Positions 48,487 through 57,590 are shown, numbered from the stretch's first letter. The stretch: 64,000 nt of DNA from Anaerolineales bacterium (GCA_020634885.1 JACKAW010000002.1:310001-374000); one strand, 5' to 3'. The notes: generated from the letters alone by a model not told the origin. Numbers and translations are program-made.

Positions 48487-49542
48487 TTAAATTTTGAACG
48501 CGGGACGCATTTCCCCGGTGACGATGCCTGCATAGTTCTTGATGATTTTCCCGGGTCCAAACGACGCCAGGGCTTGCACTTGCGCTTCGGTCAGTGCCCC
48601 AAGCTGACGGAGAATCTCCAACGTCACTGGCGGGCGCACACGCACATGGGTGTGGAGGTTATCGTCCATGGATGATTTGTCGCCGTCGCTGACCTTGATG
48701 GCAATCCCCACGCCATGCTCATGGATGACACCCGGCATAATGCCGACGATCTGAAATCCTTCTGCGCCGCGTTTGGTGACGATCTTTCCTTCTGCAACTT
48801 TCATCAATTCTGTGTCGAATTCGCCGTAGTTGCCCACCATCTCTGGGTGAGCCGACATGGCGCTGGTGATCTTTTGGCAGGCTTCGGCTCGGGTGGGGGA
48901 AAGGTCTCGTGGGTCGCACAGGCGTGCCATCCCGAGAGATGCGTTGAAGAGTGGCAGGGCAAAATTCGGCGCGGAGCATCCATCAATGCCGATCTGGATG
49001 TCTTTCATATCCATACTACACATTTCGGCGAGAGTTTGGAGGATTGCCTGTTGAATGGGATGTTCGAGATCAAGGTAGTTCTCGAGCGGAAGTCCGCGCA
49101 TTTTGGCACATGCCAGCATGGAGGTATGTTTGCCGGAGCAGTTGTTAAAGTTGGCAGTGGGGATGATGTTTTGCTGAATGACCTCACGCAGTTTATCTGC
49201 ATCGCCGGGCAGGTGTGGACCGCATTGCAAGTTGTGTTCTTCGATACCGACTTTCTTTTGCAAAGCAGTTACTGCATCAAGGTGCATTTGCGAGGTTTCA
49301 TGCGAAGCACAGGAGAGGGAAAGCTCTTTTTGAGTGTAGTTGTAGTGTTCCACACCGCCTGCTTCTACAAATGGCAGTACCTGAAACGGCTTGGCAGAAG
49401 AGCGTAAAAAAGCGACCGTGTTAGGGTCGCCTTTTTGTTTCAAAAGGCTGCCATCGGCGCTGACCACTGCAATAGACCCGCTGTGGGTGGCTTCAACGAC
49501 AGAACCTCTTATAAGTTCCAAAAGGGGAACGGTTGTATTCAC
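48487..49542 (-). CDS. Asparaginase II family (Rhizobium etli type)
   Basis: 351 residues starting at GTG, whose first base pair overlaps the previous gene's TAG stop. Class 3 L-asparaginases have a beta-lactamase-like fold with Ser-Lys pairs. Motifs: LLELIRGSVVEATHSGSIAVV, FLRSSAKPFQVLPFVEAG (SxxK), LSLSCASHETSQMH, NNCSGKHTSMLACA (the metal-binding Cys and SGKH) and GIDGCSAPNFALPL. Likely splits asparagine to aspartate and ammonia in the cytoplasm; no signal peptide. Translationally coupled to the MBL-fold gene upstream. Confidence 0.88.
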   Translation of the reverse strand: MNTTVPLLELIRGSVVEATHSGSIAVVSADGSLLKQKGDPNTVAFLRSSAKPFQVLPFVEAGGVEHYNYTQKELSLSCASHETSQMHLDAVTALQKKVGIEEHNLQCGPHLPGDADKLREVIQQNIIPTANFNNCSGKHTSMLACAKMRGLPLENYLDLEHPIQQAILQTLAEMCSMDMKDIQIGIDGCSAPNFALPLFNASLGMARLCDPRDLSPTRAEACQKITSAMSAHPEMVGNYGEFDTELMKVAEGKIVTKRGAEGFQIVGIMPGVIHEHGVGIAIKVSDGDKSSMDDNLHTHVRVRPPVTLEILRQLGALTEAQVQALASFGPGKIIKNYAGIVTGEMRPAFKI

Positions 49543-50399
49543 TAATCCTCGGTAGAGTTGCCCGAAACATTTGGCTGGCGTGAGTTGTAGTGTGTCAACC
49601 CGTAGCGTAGGCGTTGGGCAAATTGTTTTTGGCGGGCAGCCGGGGCTTTGAAAGACCCCAGTAAAGATGTGACCATTTTTTCCACTACCACCGGGTTGGG
49701 TTTCTTGCTGGTGGATTTGTTCAGCTTGTCATGAATGTGTTTGAGCAGATCGTATTGTGTTTTGATTACGGCGCTGTTCACAATGCCGCCACGGCTGCTG
49801 ATGAAGGTGTAGCCTTTGTATTCAGGCTTCAGCAGCAGGTTCAGTGATTCGAGCCAGGCTTTGAGATTTGAACCGGCAAGGAAGGGTGGTTGGTTTTTCA
49901 ATACCGTATCGCCGACGAAAAGGACTTTTTCTTCAGGGAGATGTACCCAGATCGAGCCATTTGAGGGTCCGGCATGATGTTCGAGGATGACCGGTGAAGA
50001 GTTCCAATGAAGGGTCATTTGGTCTTCAAAGGATATATCGGGGGCTGCCCAGCGAACGCTGCCCAAACCGGGGATGACTTCCCAATCGGCGCCGGTTTCT
50101 TCGCCCTGTGCTTTGAAGGTGCTGGGGCGGGTGCGGAAGGTTTGGGCGGTTTTTTCGTGGGCGATCACTGTGCAATCCATACTGCGAGCGCCAAGGGTAC
50201 GGTCGGGATGGGCATCTATGTTGACCAGAACCCGATCCATGCCTCCGCCCAGGTTCATGAGAGAGGCGCGCCAGGCGCGGACATCTTCAGGAGATGGCGG
50301 GGCGTCAATGTGAATTAATCCGCGTGGGGTAACGATTACGCCGAGGGTCACCCCTACAAATTCGTCTTCAATGAAAATATTTTGTGTAATTTCCTGCAT
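49542..50399 (-). CDS. Metallo-beta-lactamase-fold protein with altered metal site
   Basis: 285 residues. The fold is recognisable: GVIVTPRGLIHIDAPPSPEDVRAW, LVNIDAHPDRTLGARSMDC, ILEHHAGPSNGSIWVHLPEEKVLFVGD. In an active enzyme the metal motif is HxHxDH; here it reads DAHPDR, so the first His is Asp and the last His is Arg. The final His loop (usually GHG) is SSRGG. The middle His, HHAG and GDT are kept. So it may bind one metal or none. Its stop overlaps the asparaginase GTG, suggesting a joint role that I cannot name. Confidence 0.75.
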   Translation of the reverse strand: MQEITQNIFIEDEFVGVTLGVIVTPRGLIHIDAPPSPEDVRAWRASLMNLGGGMDRVLVNIDAHPDRTLGARSMDCTVIAHEKTAQTFRTRPSTFKAQGEETGADWEVIPGLGSVRWAAPDISFEDQMTLHWNSSPVILEHHAGPSNGSIWVHLPEEKVLFVGDTVLKNQPPFLAGSNLKAWLESLNLLLKPEYKGYTFISSRGGIVNSAVIKTQYDLLKHIHDKLNKSTSKKPNPVVVEKMVTSLLGSFKAPAARQKQFAQRLRYGLTHYNSRQPNVSGNSTED

Positions 50400-50446
50400 G
50401 GTGGTTCTACAGTATTTTCCTTTCGGGGAATCTCTTTCTTTGTGTC

Positions 50447-52591
50447 TTATTCGTTTATTTTCTCATCTTTATCAGGTTTAAAAGTAAGTTGACCTGTATG
50501 ACGCTTGAGGTGACCCGCAGAGCGGCGGGTTGTGACAGGCAGGGTGAACCAGAAGGTGGTGCCTTTGCCAATTTCGCTATCCACCCAGATTTTGCCGCCA
50601 TGCCCATGGATAGCTAGCCTGCAAAACGCAAGCCCTACACCCAGCCCGCTGGTTTTTGCCTTGCCGCGCAGACGTGTGAACTTTTCAAAAATGCGTTCAC
50701 ACTCAGCTGGTGGAATGCCAGGTCCATTATCGCGCACCCAGAATTGGACGAACATGCCATCTTCGCTGGTTTGTGCTCCAATATCGATCCGCCCATTCAC
50801 AGGGGTGAATTTGATGGCGTTTTCAAGCAGATTTACGAGCACACGGTAGATCATATCCACATCCACCCATATAAGCGGGAGGACACTGATCGCCCAGTTG
50901 GTGAGAGTGTGTTGACGCGCCGAAGCAGACGGCACCACATCATGGATCGCCTCGCGTACCAACGCTCCCGGGTCAATGGAGTGCTGGTCTACGATCTTTT
51001 GCCCGGCTTCCAGCCGGTTGATGTCTAACAATGAATTGACCAGCCGTTGAATGCGCCCTGTTGAATTCTTCGCGATATTGAGCATTGATTTCAGCGCCTC
51101 GTCTTCGGGTATGAGCGCGCTCATCATTTCGAGGCTAGAGACGATGTTGCCCAGGGGAGAGCGCAGGTCATGGAAGATCATCGAGGTCATATCGTTGCGA
51201 AGTTCATCGAGTTCCTTGCGGGCGGAAATATCTCTCAATATCCATTGAATGGATTCTGTTCCATCGAACTCCACGCTGCGGGCGTGAACTTCCACGGGTA
51301 GTGAGCCGCCATCTTTCAGCGTTAATCCTGATTCGTAATCGCAAGATTGACTGTCTCGCAGGCTGCTGAAATTCTCACCAACCAATCCCCAGTTCATGGC
51401 GTGGACCTGGTTAATATTCATGCCATGCAAATCTTCGATCGTGTATCCGCTCAAAACAACAGACCGGCGGTTTGCCGCCAATACGTTTCCTTCCCAATTG
51501 GTGATAAAGACCGGATCGATATTATCTTCAAACAATTCACGATAGGTCTCATGCGCGTGTTGAAGCTGTGTAAATAAGCGCGAATTTTCAATGGACGACC
51601 CTGCCAAACTGCCCAAGCCATTCATTACCAATAAGGCATCCGGGTCGAAGGAACCGGATGTGGGATTAACCGCTTCAAGAATGCCGATCACTGTACCGTG
51701 TGAAAGGATCGGTGAGATGGCAAGCGCCCGCATCTCGACTCCGTTCAAGTTGTCCACTTCGCTGAAATCTGCATCTTTGCGGACATCGGGAATTACCAAC
51801 CCCTTGCCTTCGGTGATCGCCCTGCCTGCAAACCCGATGCTAACACTGCTGCGTTTTCCTGGAATTTCACTGGAATTGTTGCCCGCTGCCGCCTGAAAAA
51901 CAAGATCGCTGCCAGATTCCTCTATCAATGCCAGCGCAACCGTTTCAACTTGCAGCGCCTGCATGGTCTGGTTAAGAATGCGGCGAAACACATCCTGCAA
52001 CTCCAACGAAGAGTTGATCGAAGCCGCGCCTTCTGCCAGAGCAGAAGTGACCCGGGCAGTTCTCTGTGTTTCGGAATAAAGGCGGGCGTTTAAGACTGCC
52101 ACACTGGTCTGGTCTGAAATGGCTTGCACCAATTCAAGGTGATCTGGAGTAAAAGCGTTTGGGACGGGGTGAACCAGGGTCAATACCCCAACAAAGCGGT
52201 CACGCGCCATGAGCGGCACACAAATAGCCGATTTTGCCCCGCTTTTATCTAAAGCATCATCTGCTCGCCGCAGCCAGCGTTCATCTTTACTTGTATCTGG
52301 AACCAGAGCTGATTTGCGGTTTTGAACGACCCAGCCTGCCAACCCTTTTTCGACCGTATCTCTTAATTGTTGGGTGGTGTGATCGTGGAAGCGGGTTCCA
52401 TACACAATGGTGGCATCCACCGCCTTGCCGTTATCATCCATCACAACTACACTGCCGCGTTCACCGCCAACGTATTGAATACAGGCATACAACACCCTTT
52501 GCAATACAGTACGCAGATCAATCGCGGTAGCTACTTCGCGGCTGACCTTTACGAGTAATTCGAGCAGGGTGCGGTCACGATCTTCGATCAT
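50447..52591 (-). CDS. GAF-GAF-PAS sensor histidine kinase
   Basis: 714 residues from MIEDRDRTLLELL; the longer frame runs into the promoter region. No membrane helix, so a cytoplasmic sensor. GAF1 (about 20-170) and GAF2 (about 190-335, SIGFAGRAITEGKGLVIPDV), PAS (about 345-460, ELFEDNIDPVFITNWEGNVLAANRR in parts), HisKA with the phospho-His in MIFHDLRSPLGNIVSSLEMM, and HATPase with LENAIKFTP, DNGPGIPP, FEKFTRL and GLGVGLAFCRLA. All kinase boxes intact. No response regulator is adjacent, so it is an orphan. Divergent from the HAD gene. Confidence 0.9.
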   Translation of the reverse strand: MIEDRDRTLLELLVKVSREVATAIDLRTVLQRVLYACIQYVGGERGSVVVMDDNGKAVDATIVYGTRFHDHTTQQLRDTVEKGLAGWVVQNRKSALVPDTSKDERWLRRADDALDKSGAKSAICVPLMARDRFVGVLTLVHPVPNAFTPDHLELVQAISDQTSVAVLNARLYSETQRTARVTSALAEGAASINSSLELQDVFRRILNQTMQALQVETVALALIEESGSDLVFQAAAGNNSSEIPGKRSSVSIGFAGRAITEGKGLVIPDVRKDADFSEVDNLNGVEMRALAISPILSHGTVIGILEAVNPTSGSFDPDALLVMNGLGSLAGSSIENSRLFTQLQHAHETYRELFEDNIDPVFITNWEGNVLAANRRSVVLSGYTIEDLHGMNINQVHAMNWGLVGENFSSLRDSQSCDYESGLTLKDGGSLPVEVHARSVEFDGTESIQWILRDISARKELDELRNDMTSMIFHDLRSPLGNIVSSLEMMSALIPEDEALKSMLNIAKNSTGRIQRLVNSLLDINRLEAGQKIVDQHSIDPGALVREAIHDVVPSASARQHTLTNWAISVLPLIWVDVDMIYRVLVNLLENAIKFTPVNGRIDIGAQTSEDGMFVQFWVRDNGPGIPPAECERIFEKFTRLRGKAKTSGLGVGLAFCRLAIHGHGGKIWVDSEIGKGTTFWFTLPVTTRRSAGHLKRHTGQLTFKPDKDEKINE

Positions 52592-52605
52592 AGGGTATCT
52601 AAACA

Positions 52606-52627
52606 AGTATAGCCCCTTTGGTACAAT
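52606..52627. promoter_or_regulatory. Divergent promoter pair
   Basis: Reverse-strand TATACT (52606-52611), 14 nt before the kinase ATG, and forward-strand TACAAT (52622-52627), 6 nt before the HAD ATG. The two -10 boxes are only 10 bases apart, so the promoters should interfere with each other. Confidence 0.45.
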
Positions 52628-52633
52628 TAATCC

Positions 52634-53299
52634 ATGTCCCTTGAACCCTCTAAAATCAAAGCGCTTTGTTTCGATGTTGATGGAACCCTGAGCGATACCG
52701 ATGACCTGTACGTTCAAAAGATCGTAAAATTCTTTCCCCGTTTCTTATTTAAAAACCCTGACCATGCCGCCCGCCGCTTTGTGATGTGGATCGAAGCCCC
52801 CGGCAATGCCTTGCTTGGGCTGGCAGATACGCTTCATTTGGATGATGAAATGGTCGCGGTCATTAATTGGCTTTCGCGCCACCGCAAGCACGCAGATAAA
52901 AAATTCCTGCTCATCTCCGGCGTGGATGAAATGCTCAAAGCGCTGCATGGCAAATATCCCATGGCGGTTGTCAGCGCCAGAGACGAAAAAGGGACGATGC
53001 GTTTCCTTGAACAATATGACCTTGTCAAATATTTTGATGTGATCGTCACCGGTCTTTCAGCGGTGCATACCAAACCCTACCCAGACCCGGTGCTTCTCGC
53101 CGCCGAGAAAATGAACGTGCCACCGGAAAACTGCCTGATGATCGGCGATACCACGGTGGATATCCGCGCGGGCAAGGCAGCCGGTGCGCAGACGGTAGGG
53201 GTACTGTGCGGGTTTGGCGAAGAGCCAGAACTGCGAAAGATGGGCGCGGATGAGATTGTGGATGAAACTACGAAAATTATTGAATTATTAGGTTTGTAA
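52634..53299 (+). CDS. HAD-superfamily phosphatase (phosphoglycolate phosphatase-like)
   Basis: 221 residues. Motif I FDVDGTLSDTDD (nucleophile Asp and DxDGT), motif II AVVSARD, motif III Lys in HTKPYPDPVLLAAEKM, motif IV MIGDTTVDIRAGKAAG. A cap of about 80 residues lies between I and II. The pattern 'K..PDP....A......P....+GD...D+.A...AG' fits the Gph/PpaX group. Substrate not proven. Probable leaderless transcript from a promoter shared with the histidine kinase region. Confidence 0.88.
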   Translation: MSLEPSKIKALCFDVDGTLSDTDDLYVQKIVKFFPRFLFKNPDHAARRFVMWIEAPGNALLGLADTLHLDDEMVAVINWLSRHRKHADKKFLLISGVDEMLKALHGKYPMAVVSARDEKGTMRFLEQYDLVKYFDVIVTGLSAVHTKPYPDPVLLAAEKMNVPPENCLMIGDTTVDIRAGKAAGAQTVGVLCGFGEEPELRKMGADEIVDETTKIIELLGL

Positions 53300-53312
53300 T
53301 TCACTTGCGGTG

Positions 53313-53361
53313 AGTCGGCTTTAGCCGACTTTCATGCACTGAGGCAGGACTTCAGTCCGCC
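53313..53361. repeat. Two short palindromes
   Basis: AGTCGGCT with AGCCGACT (53313-53330) and GGCAGGAC..GTCCGCC (imperfect), between the HAD and oxidoreductase genes. Confidence 0.55.
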
Positions 53362-53385
53362 GAAAATAAGGATGGAGGCAACATA

Positions 53386-55032
53386 ATGGATTACGACGCG
53401 ATCATCATCGGTTCGGGGGCGGGTGGGCTGACTGCCGCCGTGGCATTGGCACAGGCGGGGAAGAAAGTCCTCGTGCTGGAACAGCACGACCGCCCGGGCG
53501 GGTGGACACACTCGTTCACGTTGAATGGCTATCGCTTTAGCCCAGGGGTGCATTACATTGGCTCGCTGGATGAGGGCGGCGGCTTGCGCCGTATTTATGA
53601 TGGCTTGGGGGTTTCGCAAGACCTGACGTTCGTAGAACTTAACCCCGATGGCTACGACCATATTTTCATTGGTGAGAAACGCGTGGACTTTCCCAAAGGC
53701 AAAGAGCGTCTGATCGAAACGCTCAAGGGACACTTCCCGCATGAGGCGCAAGGGATTGACGGGTACTTCACCGACCTGACCGCCATCACTGATGGTGTCC
53801 GTAATATTGGCAAATTGAACAAGCCCTTGCAGGCGGCGAAGGGGGCGGGCAACGTCCTCAAGTGGATGCGCGCCACAGGTGCAGACTTGATCAACGCGCA
53901 TATCACTGACCCGGTTCTGCGCGGGGTGTTGAGCGGGCAATCTGGCGATCATGGACTTCCGCCTTCGCAGGTGAGTGCCTTCGTCCATGCGGGCATTACA
54001 GACCATTACTTCAATGGTGGATATTATCCGTTGGGCGGGGCGTTCACAATTCCGCGCGCGTTCGTTCGGGCGTTGAAAAAGGCTGGAGGTGAGATTCGAC
54101 TCAAATCAAGAGTGAAGCGGATTCTTATCGAAGGGAAAAAGGTGTTGGGCGTAGAGTTGGACTCTGGCGAAGAGATCCGCTCGGGCATAGTCATCTCCAA
54201 TGCCGACCCCGAGGTGACGTTCGGCAAGATGATCGGGCGGGAACATCTCTCGGCAAAGTTGACGAGGAAGCTGGATGGCGTGAAGTATTCGATGTCTTGT
54301 TTGAGTTTGTTTTTTGCGACGGATATGGACTTACGCGGCGCAGGGTTGGACTCGGGTAATATGTGGTACTACGACCATGCAGATGTGGATAAAATTTATG
54401 CCGATGGTTTGGGCGATGCGGCGCTGCGTGATGAGACTCCGGCGGGAATGTTCCTGACGGTGACCACCTTGAAAGACCCTTCGAAGATGCACAGTGGGCA
54501 TCATACCTGTGAGGCGTTTGCATTTGTGGGCTACGATGCCTTTGAAAAATGGGCGAATACGAAATACGGTTCGCGCCCTGCCGATTACGATGCGATGAAG
54601 GAAGATTTATCTTGGCGCATGGTGCGTGGATTGGAGAAACGCATTCCCGGGTTGAGCAAGCATATTGTGTTTTCGAGCCTCGGCACGCCGCTGACGAATG
54701 AGCATTACCTCAACGCCACACGCGGAAATATTTATGGCATTGAAAAATCGCCTACGCAGGTGGGTCCGTTGGGCTTTCGGGCGCAGACCGAGTTTGAAGG
54801 GTTGTATCTGTGCGGGCAAAGTACTATGAGTCATGGTGTGGCAGGTGTGACGGCTTCTGGCATTGATGCGGCGAAGGCGGTGCTTAATGTGCGCACGCGT
54901 GATATTTTGACACAGAATGGGAATGGTCCACTGTTCTTGCAGTCGGAGGATACATCTGCATGGCCCGAGCCTTTGCGGAAGAAGATGGAGAAGGGCGAAG
55001 CGGCGAGGGAGGAAGAGGAGATGGAAGTGTGA
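53386..55032 (+). CDS. FAD-dependent phytoene desaturase/retinol saturase-like oxidoreductase
   Basis: 548 residues. Dinucleotide-binding start DYDAIIIGSGAGGLTAAVALAQAGKKVLVLEQHDRPGG (parts: GSGAGGLTAAVALAQAG; VLEQHDRPGGW). Other marks: FSPGVHYIGSLDEGGGLR, GGAFTIPRAFVRALKKAGGEI, and the C-terminal QVGPLGFRAQTEFEGLYLCGQSTMSHGVAGVTASG in parts, including LYLCGQST. This is the CrtI/CrtISO/RetSat group that desaturates, saturates or isomerises polyenes. No carotenoid genes (crtB, crtE) are adjacent. The last 20 residues are highly charged (KMEKGEAAREEEEMEV). Weak ribosome site (GGAGGCAA). Confidence 0.85.
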   Translation: MDYDAIIIGSGAGGLTAAVALAQAGKKVLVLEQHDRPGGWTHSFTLNGYRFSPGVHYIGSLDEGGGLRRIYDGLGVSQDLTFVELNPDGYDHIFIGEKRVDFPKGKERLIETLKGHFPHEAQGIDGYFTDLTAITDGVRNIGKLNKPLQAAKGAGNVLKWMRATGADLINAHITDPVLRGVLSGQSGDHGLPPSQVSAFVHAGITDHYFNGGYYPLGGAFTIPRAFVRALKKAGGEIRLKSRVKRILIEGKKVLGVELDSGEEIRSGIVISNADPEVTFGKMIGREHLSAKLTRKLDGVKYSMSCLSLFFATDMDLRGAGLDSGNMWYYDHADVDKIYADGLGDAALRDETPAGMFLTVTTLKDPSKMHSGHHTCEAFAFVGYDAFEKWANTKYGSRPADYDAMKEDLSWRMVRGLEKRIPGLSKHIVFSSLGTPLTNEHYLNATRGNIYGIEKSPTQVGPLGFRAQTEFEGLYLCGQSTMSHGVAGVTASGIDAAKAVLNVRTRDILTQNGNGPLFLQSEDTSAWPEPLRKKMEKGEAAREEEEMEV

Positions 55033-55137
55033 GGAGAGGAAAAAGGCGGCGGTAATAGCCGCTTTTTGCTTGAATGCAATTAGGAAGATTAAAAGATAGG
55101 TGTGGGTGATCGTTCCACCGGCTCTAAGGAGAAAAAA

Positions 55138-55632
55138 ATGGCATTTAAGAGAGAGCATGTTGAAAAATGGCTTGCAACCCAATTCCCTGGGGAGAGGTTG
55201 GTCAGTATGGTGGCAACGGGTGTTTGGTCTACCAGTTATACAGGGGCGCAACTTGATGCACCGAAGGCTGATCGTCTTTTGGAATTGCGCCGCTCCCTAG
55301 GGCTCAACGATGAACTTAGGGTGGGGGCGGGCTATGCAACCACTTTCTATGCCCTTACCGAGAGCCAGATCATTTTGGGCACACGCTCCGATTTCTTGAA
55401 CCGACCCAAAGACCTGCTTTATGCAGCGCCGATAGATGGATTTATGCTCCATTGGTTTGACGATACGGATGGACCCAACCGTTCACGTTACTTTATCACT
55501 GAGTTCGGCGATGGGAAGTGGCGGTCAGATCGGACAGGGCTGACGGCGTTGGGGAACCCGATTAAAGGTTCAACAGCAAATGAGTTTATCCAAGCGTTGG
55601 GCAGTCATGCTACGCAGGTGTTAAATCCATGA
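55138..55632 (+). CDS. Hypothetical cytoplasmic protein
   Basis: 164 residues from MAFKREHVEKWLATQFPGE, with AAGGAGA upstream. No signal peptide, membrane helix or known domain. Segments GAGYATTFYALTESQIILGTRS, KDLLYAAPIDGFMLHWFD and RYFITEFGDGKWRSDRTGL suggest a compact beta-rich fold, perhaps PH-like (inference from the pattern of a strand-turn-strand with a final helix). Confidence 0.65.
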   Translation: MAFKREHVEKWLATQFPGERLVSMVATGVWSTSYTGAQLDAPKADRLLELRRSLGLNDELRVGAGYATTFYALTESQIILGTRSDFLNRPKDLLYAAPIDGFMLHWFDDTDGPNRSRYFITEFGDGKWRSDRTGLTALGNPIKGSTANEFIQALGSHATQVLNP

Positions 55633-55721
55633 TGGCTTGCTTTTTTTAACCAAACGACGATAACAAATTGATAATTGGTATCTTTGCCGCTGGTTTTAAC
55701 TTCATCATTCTGGCGGCAGCG

Positions 55722-55883
55722 TCAGGATTCGTCCGGTTGTTTGTCCAATGGGTAGCAGACTGCATCAGGCGGGGTGGGCATATGAGATGATTCATCTTTG
55801 CCATGCTGGATGTGCTCATGCTCAGATGTTATGAAGCGCTCTCCTAAAAGTTGGGCAAGTTTCTCATGCAGTTGAGAGTTCAT
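55722..55883 (-). pseudogene. Remnant of an FAD-linked oxidase (glycolate/D-lactate dehydrogenase type), N-terminal end
   Basis: A 53-codon frame starts MNSQLHEKLAQLLGERFITS after AAAGGAATG and reads on to HEHIQHGKDESSHMPTPPDAVCYPLD before a stop (parts: HGKDESSHMP; TPPDAVCYPLD). This matches the N-terminus of FAD_binding_4 oxidases, which have 'H..D.S......PDAV+.P.+.EEV'. The protein should go on for over 400 residues; instead it ends. Downstream (to about 55640) another frame gives KIPIINLLSSFG, like the expected 'VPIIPFG' segment. So this is probably a decayed gene. Confidence 0.55.
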
Positions 55884-55968
55884 TTTGCATTCCTTTATTT
55901 TGTTTCGTCCAAGCCTACCTGTAGCGAAACTTTAAACTTGCCGAGCAATGCTGTGACCGGGCTTGTCG

Positions 55969-55974
55969 TATAAT
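55969..55974 (+). promoter_or_regulatory. -10 box of a probable leaderless promoter
   Basis: TATAAT ending 6 nt before the ATG of the methyltransferase gene; no Shine-Dalgarno. Confidence 0.5.
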
Positions 55975-55980
55975 TTCGGC

Positions 55981-57180
55981 ATGGAAGATAACTACATAAA
56001 AAAAATCCACGAGCGGATATTGGCTCGCGATACGTTTGTAAGGGCAGTCTTCACCGGTCAGCAAAAAGGCGCAGAGATGAGCTGGGTCAAACTTGTGGTG
56101 CGCCCCGTGGAACTCAAGGATGGAGTTCATTTGCAGTTCTCCTTTTTTGACGAGAAGAAAGACATCTCTAAAAACTACACCTTTGAAGAAGCTCCTGCCA
56201 AAATTAATGAAGCGCTGGCTTTACCCTTCCGAAACATCTTTGTAGAAAACACCACCGGCAGTTTGCAGGTGAATTTCTCCAAAAAAGGGAAAGCCTTGCT
56301 GAATGAACGCAAATCCACGGCTCTGCATGTGGTGGCAGACCTTTCTCACAACCGCGAGAAAAACCGTCTGCTTTCGGCGGAAAATGCCAAACCATATTTG
56401 GAGGCGGTGGGCATCCTCACCAAAGATGGCAGGATCAAAGCCGACATGCAGCGGAAGTACACCCAGATCAATGAGTTCCTGCGGCTGGTCAACGAAACCG
56501 ATGCGCTCAATACCTTCGCGGGCAAACCCGTCCATGTGGTGGATTTTGGCTGTGGCAGCGCCTACCTGACCTTTGCCCTGTATTACTACCTTCACGACAT
56601 CCTGCAATTGGATGCCCACATCACCGGCGTGGATATAAAATCTGACCTGATCGAACGCCTCCAGAAAAAGACCATGGAATTGGGCTGGGACCAACTCTCC
56701 TTCAAAGTGGGCACGATCACCAGTTTTGAACCGGACGTTGCACCGGATATCGTAGTCGCATTACATGCCTGTGACACCGCCACCGACGACGCCCTTGCAA
56801 AAGCGATTCGATGGGAGAGCAAACTTATTTTCTGTGCGCCATGCTGCCAGCACGATCTACAAGTGCAGATGGCACAAGCCCCCGCTCCGACTCCGCTCGT
56901 GCCTGTACTCAGCCACGGAATTTTGTTCGAACGCCTGGGCGATATTCTCACCGACACCTTCCGCGCCGCCTTGTTGCGCATCCTCGGCTACCGCACCGAT
57001 GTGACCCAATTCGTACCCATCGAACATACCGCCAAGAATTTGATGATCCGCTCGGTAAAGACCTCGCCGCCGGGGCATAATCCGCGCTGGCTGGAAGAAT
57101 ACAAAAACCTGAAAAATTTCTGGCAGGTTACCCCGTATCTTGAAAAAATACTGGGTGATGAGTACGCCCAATACCTTTGA
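55981..57180 (+). CDS. SAM-dependent methyltransferase (Methyltransf_32 type)
   Basis: 399 residues from MEDNYIKKIHERI. An N-terminal part of about 170 residues (KKDISKNYTFEEAPAKINEA; KSTALHVVADLSHNREKNRL), then the SAM fold: VHVVDFGCGSAYLTFALYY (motif I, near 190), ITGVDIKSDLIERL, VALHACDTATDDALAKAI and the family's IFCAPCCQHDLQ. This pattern matches METTL25-like/Methyltransf_32 proteins, some of which modify rRNA or ribosomal proteins. Exact target unknown. Next gene starts 14 bases downstream. Confidence 0.82.
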   Translation: MEDNYIKKIHERILARDTFVRAVFTGQQKGAEMSWVKLVVRPVELKDGVHLQFSFFDEKKDISKNYTFEEAPAKINEALALPFRNIFVENTTGSLQVNFSKKGKALLNERKSTALHVVADLSHNREKNRLLSAENAKPYLEAVGILTKDGRIKADMQRKYTQINEFLRLVNETDALNTFAGKPVHVVDFGCGSAYLTFALYYYLHDILQLDAHITGVDIKSDLIERLQKKTMELGWDQLSFKVGTITSFEPDVAPDIVVALHACDTATDDALAKAIRWESKLIFCAPCCQHDLQVQMAQAPAPTPLVPVLSHGILFERLGDILTDTFRAALLRILGYRTDVTQFVPIEHTAKNLMIRSVKTSPPGHNPRWLEEYKNLKNFWQVTPYLEKILGDEYAQYL

Positions 57181-57194
57181 CCTTCACCCTTCCC

Positions 57195-57590
57195 ATGCGT
57201 ATCTGGATCTCGCGATTATTGATCGCCCTCGTCACTGCATGGAATATACAGGCGGCGGTCATCTTCATCATCTCGCCGCAGATGTTCGTCCACGCCTACG
57301 AGCTTTCCGGCACGGCAGGCGAAGCGGCAGTAAGAGGAGTGGGGGTCTTGTTTTTAATGTGGGCTGTGCCATACCTGTTTGCAACATATCACCCCATCCG
57401 CTACTCACTTGCGCTGACATTTGCCTTGCTCATGCAGTTGATCGGTTTGCTGGGCGAAAGTTACATCCTCTCCACGCTGACGACAGATCACATAATTTTG
57501 CGGTTATCCATTTTACGGTTCATCTTGTTTGATGGCGTGGGGCTGGTCTTGTTATGTATCGCATGGCTGACCCTCAGAAAACAGCAATGA
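57195..57590 (+). CDS. Four-helix membrane protein, function unknown
   Basis: 131 residues from MRIWISRLLIALV; a TTG six codons earlier overlaps the methyltransferase stop and is less likely. Helices around 5-27, 45-63, 68-90 and 105-125. No domain recognised. Its stop overlaps the kinase start as ATGA, so it is translationally coupled to the two-component system and could act as a membrane partner of the kinase (inference). Confidence 0.65.
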   Translation: MRIWISRLLIALVTAWNIQAAVIFIISPQMFVHAYELSGTAGEAAVRGVGVLFLMWAVPYLFATYHPIRYSLALTFALLMQLIGLLGESYILSTLTTDHIILRLSILRFILFDGVGLVLLCIAWLTLRKQQ

